DNA from: Cyclina sinensis
Taxonomy: Eukaryota; Mollusca; Bivalvia; Venerida; Veneridae
Direction: 5' to 3'
NCBI GenBank assembly: GCA_012932295.1
Contig: JAAONU010000022.1
Coordinates: 1,339,094 to 1,403,093 of the forward strand
DNA: 64,000 bases
Shown in pieces: positions 32,304 through 43,580 of this stretch (position 1 is its first letter; each line of letters begins with the position of its first letter). The notes beneath the pieces are model-generated. The model did not search any database. It was not told the DNA's origin and saw nothing but the letters and a program-made list of their open reading frames with translations. Made by a program: the position numbers and the translations under genes.

Positions 32304-35300
32304 AAGAGCACCGCTGGGCGGGCGTAGCATAATATGAAGTAGTTTCTTTTCCTAAGTACCATGCATTAACTGTCTAAGAGACATGGTCAAAAGAACGGTA
32401 ATGGTTTTCAATCTTTAACAAAACTATGACCTTGACCTTTGACCTACTGACTTGAAAATGTATAGGGGTCATCCATCTAATGTGGGCAATTATCATACAT
32501 GTACGATCTTTAAAGACTATGGGACAAACGGTTGTCAAGGTACATAGGGGAAATGGTTTTCAATGTTAAGGTCACAGGGGTTATGCACATAACATAGGCC
32601 ATCATTATAAAAAGTTTATTGTCAAACAGTATCCTTCAGAAACTACATTCAATGTTAAGGGAAGTTTGACCTTGACCTGAAACCTACTGACCCAAATGTG
32701 AATACAGGTCATCTACTCAACGAGTGCAACCACTAGATTAAGTTTAAAGTATCTATGACAAACGATGGTTGAGTAACAGAGTATAAATGACTTTAAATAC
32801 TTAGGTCACTGTGACCTTGACATTCGGCCGACTGAACCTTAAATCAATAGGGTTCATTCGCTTGATGTGGTAAATCATCATATAAAGTTTGAAGACTATA
32901 AGTTAAATAGTTATGACGTTATGTAGCGGAAATGGTTTCCATGTTAAAATCACTGTAACCTTGATTGACCCCAAAGTAATATATAGAGGTCATCTTAATG
33001 TTTGCCATCATCGTATGAAGTTTGAAAACTGCGGTTACACTGAATACCCGAATAGACTTTTTTACCGAAATATACCGAAATAGACATTCGCTTACCGGAA
33101 TAGACCTATTTCAGCTAAATTACATGAACTAATGTATAAAACATTATATGCCGTACGGAAAATAATAAAATACTTGTCATTTTTTCTTTCGAGAATATTG
33201 TCAGTTATCGTATAAAACAGTTTCTCATATACATATTATATATCGTTATGTCATACATACTATTCTGTATTGGCGATAAACATTGTATATATGTTAAAGC
33301 CAAATAAACATTGATTGATTGTTTGATTGATTGATTGATTGATTAATAAAGAATATAGGCAATTATCATTGGAAACAGAATTTTAAAAATATATATATAC
33401 AGTAATTGACTTCAGTAAGAAAAGACATAAAAAAGCTAATCTGATTATGTGATGCGCACGTGCAACCAGATTAAAGTTGGTAAACAATATGGTCAATTAA
33501 ACATACAGCTTGTTAAAGGTAAACAATTAAACACTTACCCTGTTGTAGAGGCAATAATCCTATGAAACAGTTTTAATATAATTAGCGTTATAACAAAAGG
33601 AATTTGAAGTATCTTCGAGTGGAAAGATTTTACAAAAGGGAAGAGACTTGGCGAGTTGCGGAAAAATTTGTGCATACGTACAGATATACGCTGGAATCGG
33701 TCTGTATTTCATAAATAAATTGAATTTAATGTCATACAAAAGTTATTTTTCATTACATTACATCAGACATAACATATTTACCAAAGGAATTTGAAGAATC
33801 TTCGAGTGGAAAAGTTTTACAAGAGAAAGAAAATCGGCGAGTTGCGGAAAATTCGTGCATACAGATATACGCCGTAATCGGCCTGTACTTCATTAATAAA
33901 TTGAAATTTAGTTATACAACAGTTTTTTTTTTCATTACTTATATCAGACATAATATATTTACCAAAGGAATCTGAATATATATGTCATACAATTTTTTTT
34001 TAATTTATTTACTTCAGAAATAATATATTTACCAAAGGAATTTGAAGTATCTTTGAGTGGAACCATTTTATAAGAGAAAGAAAATCGGCGAATTGCCAAA
34101 AAAATTGCGCTTAAGGATATACATCGGAATCATCCTATATTTCATAAATAAGTAACACAAATGAAATAAATCACTGATATACAATAGAATTTACATTTTA
34201 CGAAGTTTTATAGGTTATAATATTTTATTGAAAAGTTTTTGAAACATTACATGATTTTTGTTTTGTTTTTGTTTATATGCATCGTATAATGTATAATACA
34301 ATATATTTTTTATTCGGATGCGCTAGATGTTGGACTTAATCATTTAAAATTTAGGAAAAGCAAGCGTTATTGACTTTTTTAAAAAAAGCTAGTCATTTAA
34401 TCATCAATCAAAAACAGACATATGATAATCTTGTTTCCCCCATATAATCTTAATTAAGTCTGTTGTGTAAATGTCAGCCATTTAAATTCTTACGACACCG
34501 ATTTCATTTAATTCCAAAAATCACTAAATACATATTAACTAAGTAATATTTTGATTTACCATATTCATAATACACTCTTAATGTCAGTATCTTTCACACA
34601 GCTAGTTTGTTTTTACATTTATTCATTTCCTTTAAATGTAATAGGTCTATTCCGGTAATCGAATGTCTATTTCGGTATATTTTGGTAAAGAATTCTATTT
34701 CGGTATTCAGTGTAACCCAAAACTGTAGAAAAACATTATTCAAGTTATCCTCTGGAAATCAAATTTAATGTTCAGCTCATCGTCTCTTTGACCTTTAACG
34801 TACTGAACCCAGAATAAATAGGGGCCATCTACTCAATGTGGACCATCATCGTATGAAGTTTGAAGGCCAAACAGTAAGTTAGCCTCCGGAAAACAAATTC
34901 AATGTTAAGGTCACTGTGACCTTGACCTTTGACGTACTGAAAACAAAATCAATAGGTGTCATCTGTTTAACGTTGGCCTCATCGTTAGAAGTTTGAAGAC
35001 TGTAGACCAAACAGTACTCAGGTTATCCTCCGGAAACTACATTCAATGTTAAAGTCACTGTGATCTTGACCTCAAACCTTCTGACCCAAAGTGAAAACAG
35101 GTCATCTGCCCATTGAGTGCAACTTCTATATTTAGTTTAAAGTCTCTATGACAAAATTTTATGGTTGTCGAGTTAAAGAGTGAAAGTGACTTTAAACATT
35201 CAGGTCACTGTGACCTTGACCTTTGATCCACTGACCCTAAAATCAATTGGGATCATCCACTCAGTGTAGGCAATCAACATATGAAGTTTGAAGTCAAACA

Positions 35301-35500
35301 GTACTCAATCTATATAGCGGAGATAGTTTTCAATGTTAATCATCGTATGTAGTTTGAAGACTGTAGGCCGAGCAGTACTAAAGTTCAGAAGATGGTATGC
35401 CAAACAGTACTCAAGTTATCCTGCGAAAACCACACTGCTAACGGACGAACGGATGGACGCCTAGAATCATAATGTAATATGCTCCTTCTGGCATATACAG
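32304..35500 (+). repeat. Family-C element split by a TIR transposon
   Basis: It begins AACAAGAGCACCGCTGGGCG and ends GGACGAACGGATGGACGCC..TAATATGCTCCTTCTGGCAT. Units carry CACTGTGACCTTGACCTTTG, 'aatgttaaggtcac', 'caagttatcctccggaaac' and 'gaagtttgaagactgtag'. Markers at 34,909, 35,056 and 35,203 are 147 bp apart. The array is broken at 33,031 by the insertion described next. Confidence 0.8.
33032..34718. mobile_element. Non-autonomous TIR transposon, 1.69 kb
   Basis: Terminal inverted repeats of about 78-82 bp start GGTTACACTGAATACC and include CCGAAATAGACATTCG and TACCGGAATAGACCTATT. AAAACTG flanks both sides (33,025-33,031 and 34,719-34,725), and removing the element with one copy restores a normal family-C unit. 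The interior has about four degenerate units of roughly 185 bp starting AAAGGAATTTGAAG near 33,597, 33,784, 33,965 and 34,035. No transposase is encoded. The duplication of 7 bp, or 8 with one mismatch, would suit an hAT-like source. Confidence 0.85.
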
Positions 35501-35857
35501 ATATATCAGGATACCAACTTGCAGAATGGCATTCATAGGTGTGTCGAGATTCGCAATTCTATCGACTTTATTAACGAGAAAAAAATTAAACAATCGACTG
35601 GCTTTAAGCCATTACTCAGACGTTTCACAAACGCTTGGAAAATAAACACCCCTTTCTTGAAACAAATAATTAAAATATTATTCATCCTTAAATGTACACA
35701 AAGTACTACAACAGTATTAGCGAATATACGTTTTAGATACATCAATATTCCAAAATAAAACGTCATGTAAGAAAAACAATAACATATTAATGTTAAATAA
35801 TTATAAATAAGAGCCTGCGGCAATTCAAATCACTTCAATGTTGTATTTGAAACTTAC

Positions 35858-35896
35858 ATGTCTTTCGGGTGTAAAAATCCAGCGCCGCAATGCCAT
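35858..35896 (-). CDS. SET gene, probable first coding exon (13 codons)
   Basis: The first ATG at 35,896 gives MALRRWIFTPERH and meets a strong donor (CAT|GTAAGTTT) in phase with the exon at 31,388. The start is chosen because it is the only ATG in this frame. The frame also stays open for some codons upstream to a possible acceptor TTTGTTGAAG at 35,912, so it could instead be an internal exon of a longer gene. Short first coding exons are common in such genes. Confidence 0.7.
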
Positions 35897-36039
35897 TTCA
35901 GTCTTCGGAGGCCTTCAACAAAAATATGGATAATGTAAAACATTTCTTTTTGTTTGTATGTTACTACCAAGGTCGTTCTTAAACAAGATCTGTCGCTAAA
36001 TGTCGCCGAAGATAATGCTTGGTAAAAAATGTGTCAGAT

Positions 36040-37020
36040 TCCGAAAAGTCACAACCTTTGAGTTCTACGTATGATTTTGACCACTGCGCTAAGGACCTAG
36101 ATCATTATCACCTCTATGCGTGACCTTGACATTTGAGCTACGGACCTGGTTCCTGTGTGCAACACATCGTCTTTTAACATTAACATTAATTTGTACCAAT
36201 CAATTTTAAAATCAATGACAGAACGACAGAGTTATGGACTAGACACAAAACATCTACTCACTCCATTTTAGGCCTTTGATCTCTATGTTTGACCTTAACC
36301 TTTGAGCTGGAGGGCCCGGGCTTGCATGCATCGTACTGTCTCATGATTGTAGACATTTATGCCAGTTAATGTTAAAATCAATGGAAGAATGACAAAGTTA
36401 TCGAATGGGCTCGAAAAAGGATTTTGATCTCCGTATGTGGCCATTACCTTTGAGTCTTTCACGCAATATATCGCCTCATGATGGTGAACATTTAAAGAGG
36501 CTGTACTCCAGATTTGATATTTTTTGTTTTACTTAAATTAAATATCTAGATGCCGTGAGATTATAACAACATGATATTTTACTTCAAAACTTATTACAAA
36601 AGTCAAAATAGAACAAGAAATTTTTTTTCGCTCCAGCCGGATTTGAACTCTGGACCCTTCATGTTAACAAATTATTAACAACGCTTTTACTGTCACCAGT
36701 ATCGCCGCATGTTAAATAAGTATCGTTTACTTTAAATAAATCTTATACAATATAGTTATACCGTCGCGTTACGGTATAGCACTATGAAAGGAAAAAAAAA
36801 ACAATTTATAATGTGATTACCTGACTTATTTTTGTCAGTTAGTCAGGTTTTTAAGCATTAGTCATAAATATCACAAGAAATTTATAATACAAAAAAAAAC
36901 TTTCTTTTTGTGTCATCTGGAGCACAGCCCCTCTAAGTTAAGTTTGAGAGAATGACATTATAATCCGGATACGTTTTCGGATGGACTGACGGACAGACAG
37001 GCGAACAAACGCATTAACGA
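36040..37020. repeat. Family-C-like repeat interrupted by a tRNA-like MITE
   Basis: It contains 'gtgaccttgacatttgagc', 'tttgaccttaacctttgagc', 'atcgtactgtctcatgattgt', 'aatggaagaatgacaaagttat', ending GGATGGACTGACGGACAGAC. The array is split at about 36,495-36,935. Confidence 0.65.
36496..36934. mobile_element. MITE with inverted tips and an internal tRNA-like stretch
   Basis: The left tip AGAGGCTGTACTCCAGAT is the near inverse of the right tip ATCTGGAGCACAGCCCCTCT. Inside, on the minus strand, 36,628-36,716 resembles a degraded tRNA with a B-box-like GAGTTCAAATCCGGCTGGAG. The flanks are two halves of the surrounding repeat unit, supporting insertion. It has no protein. Confidence 0.6.
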
Positions 37021-37062
37021 CCATGGCGATTATGATATGCCAACGTTTAGGCATAAGGCGAC

Positions 37063-37222
37063 GACCATTCGATTCTCCGTGGGGGGGGGGGGGGGTTGGC
37101 AGTTTTGGGTCAGGCCAGATTATTTATTTATTTGAAACCAAGGCCAGAATATTTATTTACCCTGGAACACAAGACAGATTATTTATTTACTTTGAAACTA
37201 AGGCCAGATTATTTATTTACTC
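37063..37222 (+). mobile_element. Left half of a split MITE with ATTATTTATTTAC array
   Basis: It begins GACCATTCGATTCTC, then a G tract at 37,081-37,096, GGCAG, and four copies of GGCCAGATTATTTATTTAC or close variants. The inverse tip lies at 41,325-41,339. Confidence 0.7.
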
Positions 37223-38270
37223 TCAGTGTTTTTAGTATGTTCATAAAATAAAGATATTGTTTCCGCATGAAACTTCCCACTACCGCAGCTTAAATACAAC
37301 ATATATGAATATGCTTCTTGCGAATTCAATTTATACTGACAGAAGTATAATGAGTGTACCAAACTGTATTCAGAACATACAAGTCTCCATTTGAACACAA
37401 ATAAATTCATATTAAAGATGGTATTAGACTTATAAAAATGTTGGTTATTTTCATTATATTTTAAAATGCCCATGTACATGTAGTAACTGTAATGTTCATA
37501 AAAGAGGAAAACATTACCATCCTTTCCTAGAATGATCTTTATCCACCCCTTTAAAGTTCCTTTTCTCAAATTTTACTGTTATAAATTAATCAGTCATAAT
37601 AATAAGTTCTTTAATTTTTTTATTTTTTTTTTTTAGGGGAGGGGGTATTTTAATATATAAAATGCTGATGGAAGTGGGCTTTTTCATTAAATGGATGTTA
37701 AAAGATCCAAAAAAAATTCAGCTCAAATACTTAACATAAAATTTGAGTGTGGACCATTTCGATTGGTCGGTCAGAGCGCTACAAACAAACATATTTTTGA
37801 TTTTGGCCTTTATGCTTCAAGTTCTTGTACAAAAGCTGTTCGACCTACATTGTTCTAGGAATAAAGAGTGGCCAACTGCTGGTAATGACTTTACAAAGCA
37901 GAATGATCAAAACATTTTATTCATGTTTCCAGTATTATCATGAATGTATACATATATAATAACTGTCGGGATGCACAGACTATTCTAGAGCCACACAGAC
38001 ACGGCGGAAGCGCCTAGCCAGCCATGCAAGAGACAAATACAGAACATACCATCCGTATCCCCAAATAAAGCACGCCTATATATTGACCCCCACAATGACT
38101 GACACTCTGTATAGTTAGAAATTAGCATATAATTCTATAAATCAGTTTCTTTTGAAACTTGACCCTTTCAAAATGTAGAAGTCTTGTTAAAAAGGAAGTT
38201 TATTAACAAAATCATTATTGTTTGCTTAAATTATTGACAATTCTTCATTAACTTTTTAAGTTAGTATACT
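37223..38270. other. Unassigned sequence inside the split MITE
   Basis: The 118-codon frame on the minus strand (37,213-37,569) has no recognisable domain and is AT-biased. A T-rich tract occurs at 37,605-37,635. Nothing else is supported. Confidence 0.4.
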
Positions 38271-38273
38271 TGG

Positions 38274-38451
38274 CCTTTGCGACCAGCGTAGATCCAGATT
38301 AGCTGGTATGCAACAGCACCGGCTGATCAGGATCTACACTGTTTGCTGCCCATTCACTTGGTAGTGTTCTAGTGTCCAAGCAGCAGTGTGGATCCTGATC
38401 AGCAGGCTGGGTTGCATAGCGACTGATCTGTGTCCACACTGGTCACAAAGG
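38274..38451. mobile_element. Palindromic MITE, 178 bp
   Basis: The tips CCTTTGCGACCAGCGTAGAT and ACACTGGTCACAAAGG are imperfect inverses. Inside, CTGATCAGGATCTACACTG is mirrored by CAGTGTGGATCCTGATCAG. The whole element can fold back. I recall this GATCCAGATCAGC type as very abundant in bivalves. A further fragment lies at 42,160-42,225. Confidence 0.75.
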
Positions 38452-38734
38452 ACATTAAAATGCAGTGCTTAAAGGGCAAAGCAAGTGGTATTTGCATGTG
38501 ATTCCATCTTTTGACAAGTATATATAGACAAAGTACTATCTTTTTTCTATTAAAAAAGATGCTTGGTTTTTGGCGGCTAAATTTTTTGGCAAATATTTTA
38601 AGAATCACAGGTCATTGAAATATTAAAGACACACAAAGTTACATTTGTACACAACAGTCATAATAAATAATGATATTTAATATAAAAGTGGTAAAAGGTA
38701 ACTTTAAAACAGAACCTCCAAAACGAAATAATTA

Positions 38735-41081
38735 CATTCATTCTTAGATAAAGGGCACAATTTCAAAAAACAAGGTGTTAAGAAATCCTTGTTTATCTCC
38801 TGATTTTATTTTGACAACATTTAAACAATATAAAACAACATTCAGTGGACCCAAACCGGCTTTACTTTAAAAGATGCAGCTGTTTAAAAATATACACCCA
38901 AAAGGGCAATAAGGTACGTTATATTGCCAATCCCACGAAATTTAAATTTAGTTTTCATATATGTAAAGACTACGAGCTCTAAATCGTTACTTATTCAACA
39001 ACACGTAAAATCCTTAACTTCGAGTATCACCTTATTATTTTTGTTTTTCTGCAAGAACAAATTACAGCGAATATACAAAAAACAGTCTTTAAATTTTCAT
39101 GCTCGTTCTTATTATTATATCTTTATTAAAACTCATTCATTCTACCTGAAAAACGCACTAAATTCGACAATTATTAAAAAGCAATTAAGTGTATCATTCT
39201 AAAATAAGTTGGCCCATGAAATCTAAAGGACAGCGTCACTTTATTTAAACCGAAAAGTCATAACGTACCTTACTGGACACAACATCTGAAACTATTTAAA
39301 TGTATTTTTCATTTTTATTATTCATATTCAAGTAAATATTTTTTTTTTTAATTGAAAAACATATGAAACTTCGGAGTGAACGAATTAAATGTTATCCTGT
39401 AAATATAATTTTTCCGATATTTTAGCATAATAATTAATTAGTCCTATAAAATTTGAATAACTTTAAAAGCTTAACCAAATATATCAAAGGAAAAAAACGC
39501 TAATAAACGAAATCCATTTTATAGGCAGACAACCGTTAAACAATGCAATTTTTTACAGTTTATGAGACGATTTATTGTCATAATTTAGTATAAAGGTATC
39601 GTAACGTACCTTATGCAGTTTTTCCGTACTCTGTAAATATCTATAGAAACTGCTTCTCAACAGTATAAAAAAATAAAAAATATTAAATAAAAAACCTCTA
39701 AAATATCAAACTGTTACAGCGTGCTTACCACCAAAAGTACTTGTTATGGCTTACCACTCAATAATCTTACAGCAAAATGCTAAAGCAGACTAACTATGTG
39801 ACTTTTAACACTATATACATACACTCCATCTAATATTTTTCCATATAAAAACAAGATAACTGTCATTTAAACCAGTCTGCTGACGAGTATCTGGCTGACG
39901 AGTATCTGACGCAAAATATTACCGAGGAAAAGATTTAATGATACAATCAAAGATAGTGTGTGATCTATGTAACGTTTCTTATCCTATTTAAGTGAAAACA
40001 ACTTGATATAAAAAAGAAGACATTTTCGATTGCAATTAAAAACCTTTTAACTACATATAAAGCAAATAAAAATATATAACTATTGAAACAATTAAAACTC
40101 TCAAAACGCTTAAAACATTTAAAATAGTACTTAATTTTCCGCAAATATATCTGACTTGAGTTAAAGAAGTAATCAGTTCCGCAATTTGCTTTAGTCTCTA
40201 TGCTTCGTAGCCTTAATACAGGTCTTCACTTTTAAATCAAGGCAATGTATGTTTTTGCGTGGCTTTTCTTTACACAGACTAGAATTTAAACACCTTCGTT
40301 AATCGATATAACGTTTCTTTCAAGAAACGTACCTTTGTTAAATATTTTAAATGCTTTTAGTTAAGTGAAATATTGAAAAACAAGTGTGAATTTCGAAATA
40401 TATATAAAAAAAGATTAATGAGTTTTCATGCATACCTGTAATTTTTAAAAGACTTCACAACAGTTTTTAGAATTTTCAAAAATTAGTATTATAACGTTTC
40501 TTATGAAGAAAAAATAAGAAACCCAGATGATGTCACTGAATGGCTTTTCTGGCAAAATTTAGTTTACTAATTGAACTCAGTCTTTTTTTATTGTGTGAAG
40601 TGGTTATTTATTGGAAAGTTAACAGAGCAAACATCGTTTTTGTAAAAAATGATTAGCATTATGTTTTAGTTAAGGCAGTATAACGTATCTTATTCGGTCA
40701 GAAAGGACAAAGGAATGATATCAATTGAATTTTTTCCAAAGTTGGAATTTCAAGAAAAATGCTGCTGGACACAAAATTCAAGCCTTTCCCCTTCACAAAA
40801 GACATTTTGTTGCATACTCGGAATTCGTAGTTTTAAAAGAGTATGTCTCCAAACATACCTACTGTGCGGTGGGACAGAAAATTTTATCTCATTCTGTATC
40901 ATTCAGGCTACTGTCTGACCAGATTTTTTTCAAACAGAGTGCAAGTTTTTTCTAAGTCTTTTACATACCTACCAACTGTTTGTTTTGGTATGTTCTTAAA
41001 CGAGCTGTATGCATTTCTAAGTAAAAGCACTTCGAAGGACAGTCAAAATTCGTAACTGTGCCCTTTATCTAAGAATGAATG
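38735..41081. mobile_element. Non-autonomous TIR element, 2.35 kb, with repeated TAACGT motif
   Basis: The 25-bp tips are exact inverses (CATTCATTCTTAGATAAAGG and continuing GCACA), at 38,735-38,759 and 41,057-41,081, each flanked by ATTA. Inside, TAACGT followed by A/T-C/T-CTTA recurs at about 39,260, 39,600, 39,968, 40,308, 40,491 and 40,680, and inverted near 38,911. No transposase frame is present; the short open frames at 40,715-41,055 overlap in different frames and are not gene-like. Confidence 0.8.
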
Positions 41082-41194
41082 ATTAACATCTTGCAGCGAG
41101 CAAAGCGAGCAAAATTTTTGAGTTGATAAACTTCTGGAACATCTCCTGTCAATTCCTGACAGGATTTTCCAATGTATATAATCGTGCTGGAAGT

Positions 41195-41339
41195 TAGGCC
41201 AGATTATTTATTTACTTTTTTTTAAGGCTAGATTATTTATTTACTTTTTTTCCAAGGCCAGATTATTTATTTACTTTTTTCAAGGCCAGATTATTTATTT
41301 ACTTTTTCTGCCAGGCCCCCCGCTGAGAATCGAATGGTC
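41195..41339 (+). mobile_element. Right half of the split MITE
   Basis: Four copies of CAGATTATTTATTTAC are followed by CTGCCAGGCCCCCCGC and the tip GAGAATCGAATGGTC, the exact inverse of the 37,063 tip. The arrays in both halves point the same way, as expected if one element was split. Confidence 0.7.
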
Positions 41340-42450
41340 ATCCCCTAAAAAGGAAACGAAATATTTTTAGCAAATTGTAAAACGACTAGGTTAACTCTTC
41401 TTTATTTTTTCACTTCTGTTTTCATGTCTTGTCATACTTGAATAATGTTCATAAGATAGCATCTATTTGTGCTCAAATACATGCTTAATTTGTGAAAAAG
41501 ACTATGCTCGTATTTCTGAATTTTGCACACTAAATCAGAAAATCAGCATTAACTTTGTTATAGAAATATTTGTATAAGTATGCTCATTATTTTTTTAAAC
41601 TGTAATAGCAACCGTAAAAGCAAATTAATATTTAAATTATTGCTATTTTTGTAATAAGAAGGTAAACATTCTCTGAAACTTTAATATAAATTTTATAAAA
41701 GTTATTCATTGTGATAAGTGTCAGTTCGGTTTTAAAACAAAATGTGGCGGCAAGAAAATTCCCAAAAATGATTTATACTCATGTAGAATATTTTCCAGAC
41801 GGAACAGAAAGGGTTAAACTGCTTCATCTGTATTGACATTTAGTTTATTTTATTTGTAAGAAAGGCAATAGAATATTTCATTAAAAAAATTATTCTTCAT
41901 TTTTTCTTAATCATATTCATAGTTTTTTCGTCTTTCGATGTTTATATCCTGCAATATATAAATCTTTTATTTGCCATTTTTTATGTTTTTCAAGACTCTG
42001 CACTTATCTGTGAATAACTGACAAATATCATCCTATGATATTTTTTTAAACTCTTAACCGCTAAATATATACACAGTACTCGTCCATTTTTCAAATAAAA
42101 TGGTACCATTTCATTTTGGGTGGTTTCACGGAAAATTTACTGACTGAATAGTGAACAGTGCAGACACTGATGTGCCGGCTGATCTTGGTCTGCACTGGTT
42201 GCACATACAGACACAATTTCAGGGAGTGATCAGAAGGAGAGTACGTTAACATAGAGGATTTTCTGCAATACAGATTTTTTTTTTGTCAAGATTGATTAAT
42301 TCTAAAGTTCTTACCTACATGCAGCAAAATTTGTCACTGAAATTTACATATACAGTCCTACCTACATTGTATTTCGTTCGGGGAAAAATGTAAATACCAT
42401 ATGAAGTTCGAATTCCAGACAGACTGTCAACTGTAGATTTGAACTTCATT
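41340..42450. other. Unassigned AT-rich sequence with a MITE fragment
   Basis: A piece of the 178-bp MITE family occurs at about 42,160-42,225 (GTGCCGGCTGATCTTGGTCT, then GCACTGGTTGCACA). The rest holds nothing that I can support. Confidence 0.5.
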
Positions 42451-42453
42451 CTT

Positions 42454-43511
42454 AGCTCGACTATTCGTACTCAACTTGGCGTTTGCGTCGGCGTTGGTTA
42501 AGGTTTTGCATGCAAAATTTGTATATCTCCACAACCACTGAACATATTCAGCTGAAACTTCACACAAGTCTTCAGTGGCATTATTGTAGGTCCCTGACCA
42601 ACACATAACTCTCTCAAGTGTTTTTACTGAATTATCTCCCATTAGGACTTAGCTTACCCAGGTCAAGCATGCAAATTTTCGTTCAAAACCACTAAAGACA
42701 TTCACTTGAAACTTTACACATGTATTTTGGGTCAAAATATTAGCTCACTCACATAGACCCATAACTATATGATACATTCTGACTTTATTATCCCTCTTCC
42801 CCACTTAGAAAACTCCAAGTTAAGGTTTTGGAGGCAAATTTTACATAGTCTTATTCCAAAACCACCAAAAATAATTGTTTGAAACTTCAAAAAAGTCTTC
42901 AGGGTCATGATTGTAGGCCACTGACCATAACCAATAACTCTGTCGTGGATTTTGACTGTATTATGGCCATTTTTGAAATGAGAAGAGTCCAGTTAATAGA
43001 ATTGGATGCAATTCAATCCTCTAAACTACTGAAGGTATTGACTTGACGTTTGACAAATGTCTATGAGATAATAGTTGAAGGTAACTATCAAAGGCCCATA
43101 ACTCTCCAACGGATTTTGACTGAGTTATTGTCGGTTGTGAACTTAGAAAATTCCTGGTGAAAGTTCTGCGTGCAGAATCAATCTTCAAAGGTATTCACTT
43201 GAAGTTTAAGACATGCCTTTGTGACCATAATTGGAGTTCAATATCCAAAGCCCATAATTCTCATATGGATTTTGACTGAATTATGGCCTTAGAAAATTCC
43301 TGGTTAACGTTTAGTGTGCAACATCAATCTTCAAAACTATATTTACTTAAAACATACCTTAGTTATCATAATTGGAGGTCACTGTCCAAGGCCCATAAAT
43401 GATATGGATTTTGACGTAATTTTGGCTCTTTGTGCTTACTTATACAGGCTATTTATTTTACTATCAAGCACTGAGAATAGTCGAGCGCGCTGTCTTACTT
43501 ACAGCTCTTGT
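42454..43511. mobile_element. Tandem-unit element with inverted CTCGACTATTC tips
   Basis: AGCTCGACTATTC at the left is mirrored by GAATAGTCGAGC at 43,474-43,485, followed by GCGCTGTC..AGCTCTTGTT. The core has about six units of 141-173 bp marked by 'gactgaattatgg', 'ttcacttgaaactt' and 'aaggcccataactct'. It resembles families A-C in plan but not in sequence. Confidence 0.7.
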
Positions 43512-43580
43512 TATTATTGTAAATAACATCCAATATAAAAAGAAAACAAAACTTACCTTTTGGTCTGGAATTCGAAATAA

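Larger units (their letters stand above)
3735..35896 (-). other. Gene span: SET-domain lysine methyltransferase, KMT5A/SET8-like
   Basis: The gene was assembled by eye from splice sites and phase. Fifteen exons (35,896 down to 16,752) join into one 1,380-nt frame, 459 residues plus stop. The SET domain covers about residues 34-154: GKG at 45-47, EYAGE at 63-66 region, CIDAT at 99-103, GRFANDG at 109-115 and PGEEIRFDYG at 145-154. CIDAT and the overall order match the KMT5A/SET8 group (H4K20 monomethyltransferase in vertebrates), but the usual NHS catalytic motif reads NDG here. A CxxC at 191-194 follows the SET domain, and the tail is acidic, polar and probably disordered. Four further exons (8.6, 5.8, 5.5 and 3.8 kb) stay in phase if a donor overlapping the stop is used. 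The introns are packed with repeats and include a mariner copy. The enzyme would act on nuclear histones or other lysine substrates; the substrate is not deducible. Confidence 0.85.

Noticed and set aside
37213..37569. 118-codon minus-strand protein
   Set aside because: AT-biased composition, no domain, no splice context, and it overlaps the MITE array.
40715..41055. Overlapping plus-strand open frames as a transposase
   Set aside because: They are in different frames, short, and without any DDE-like motif; they lie at the end of a non-autonomous TIR element.
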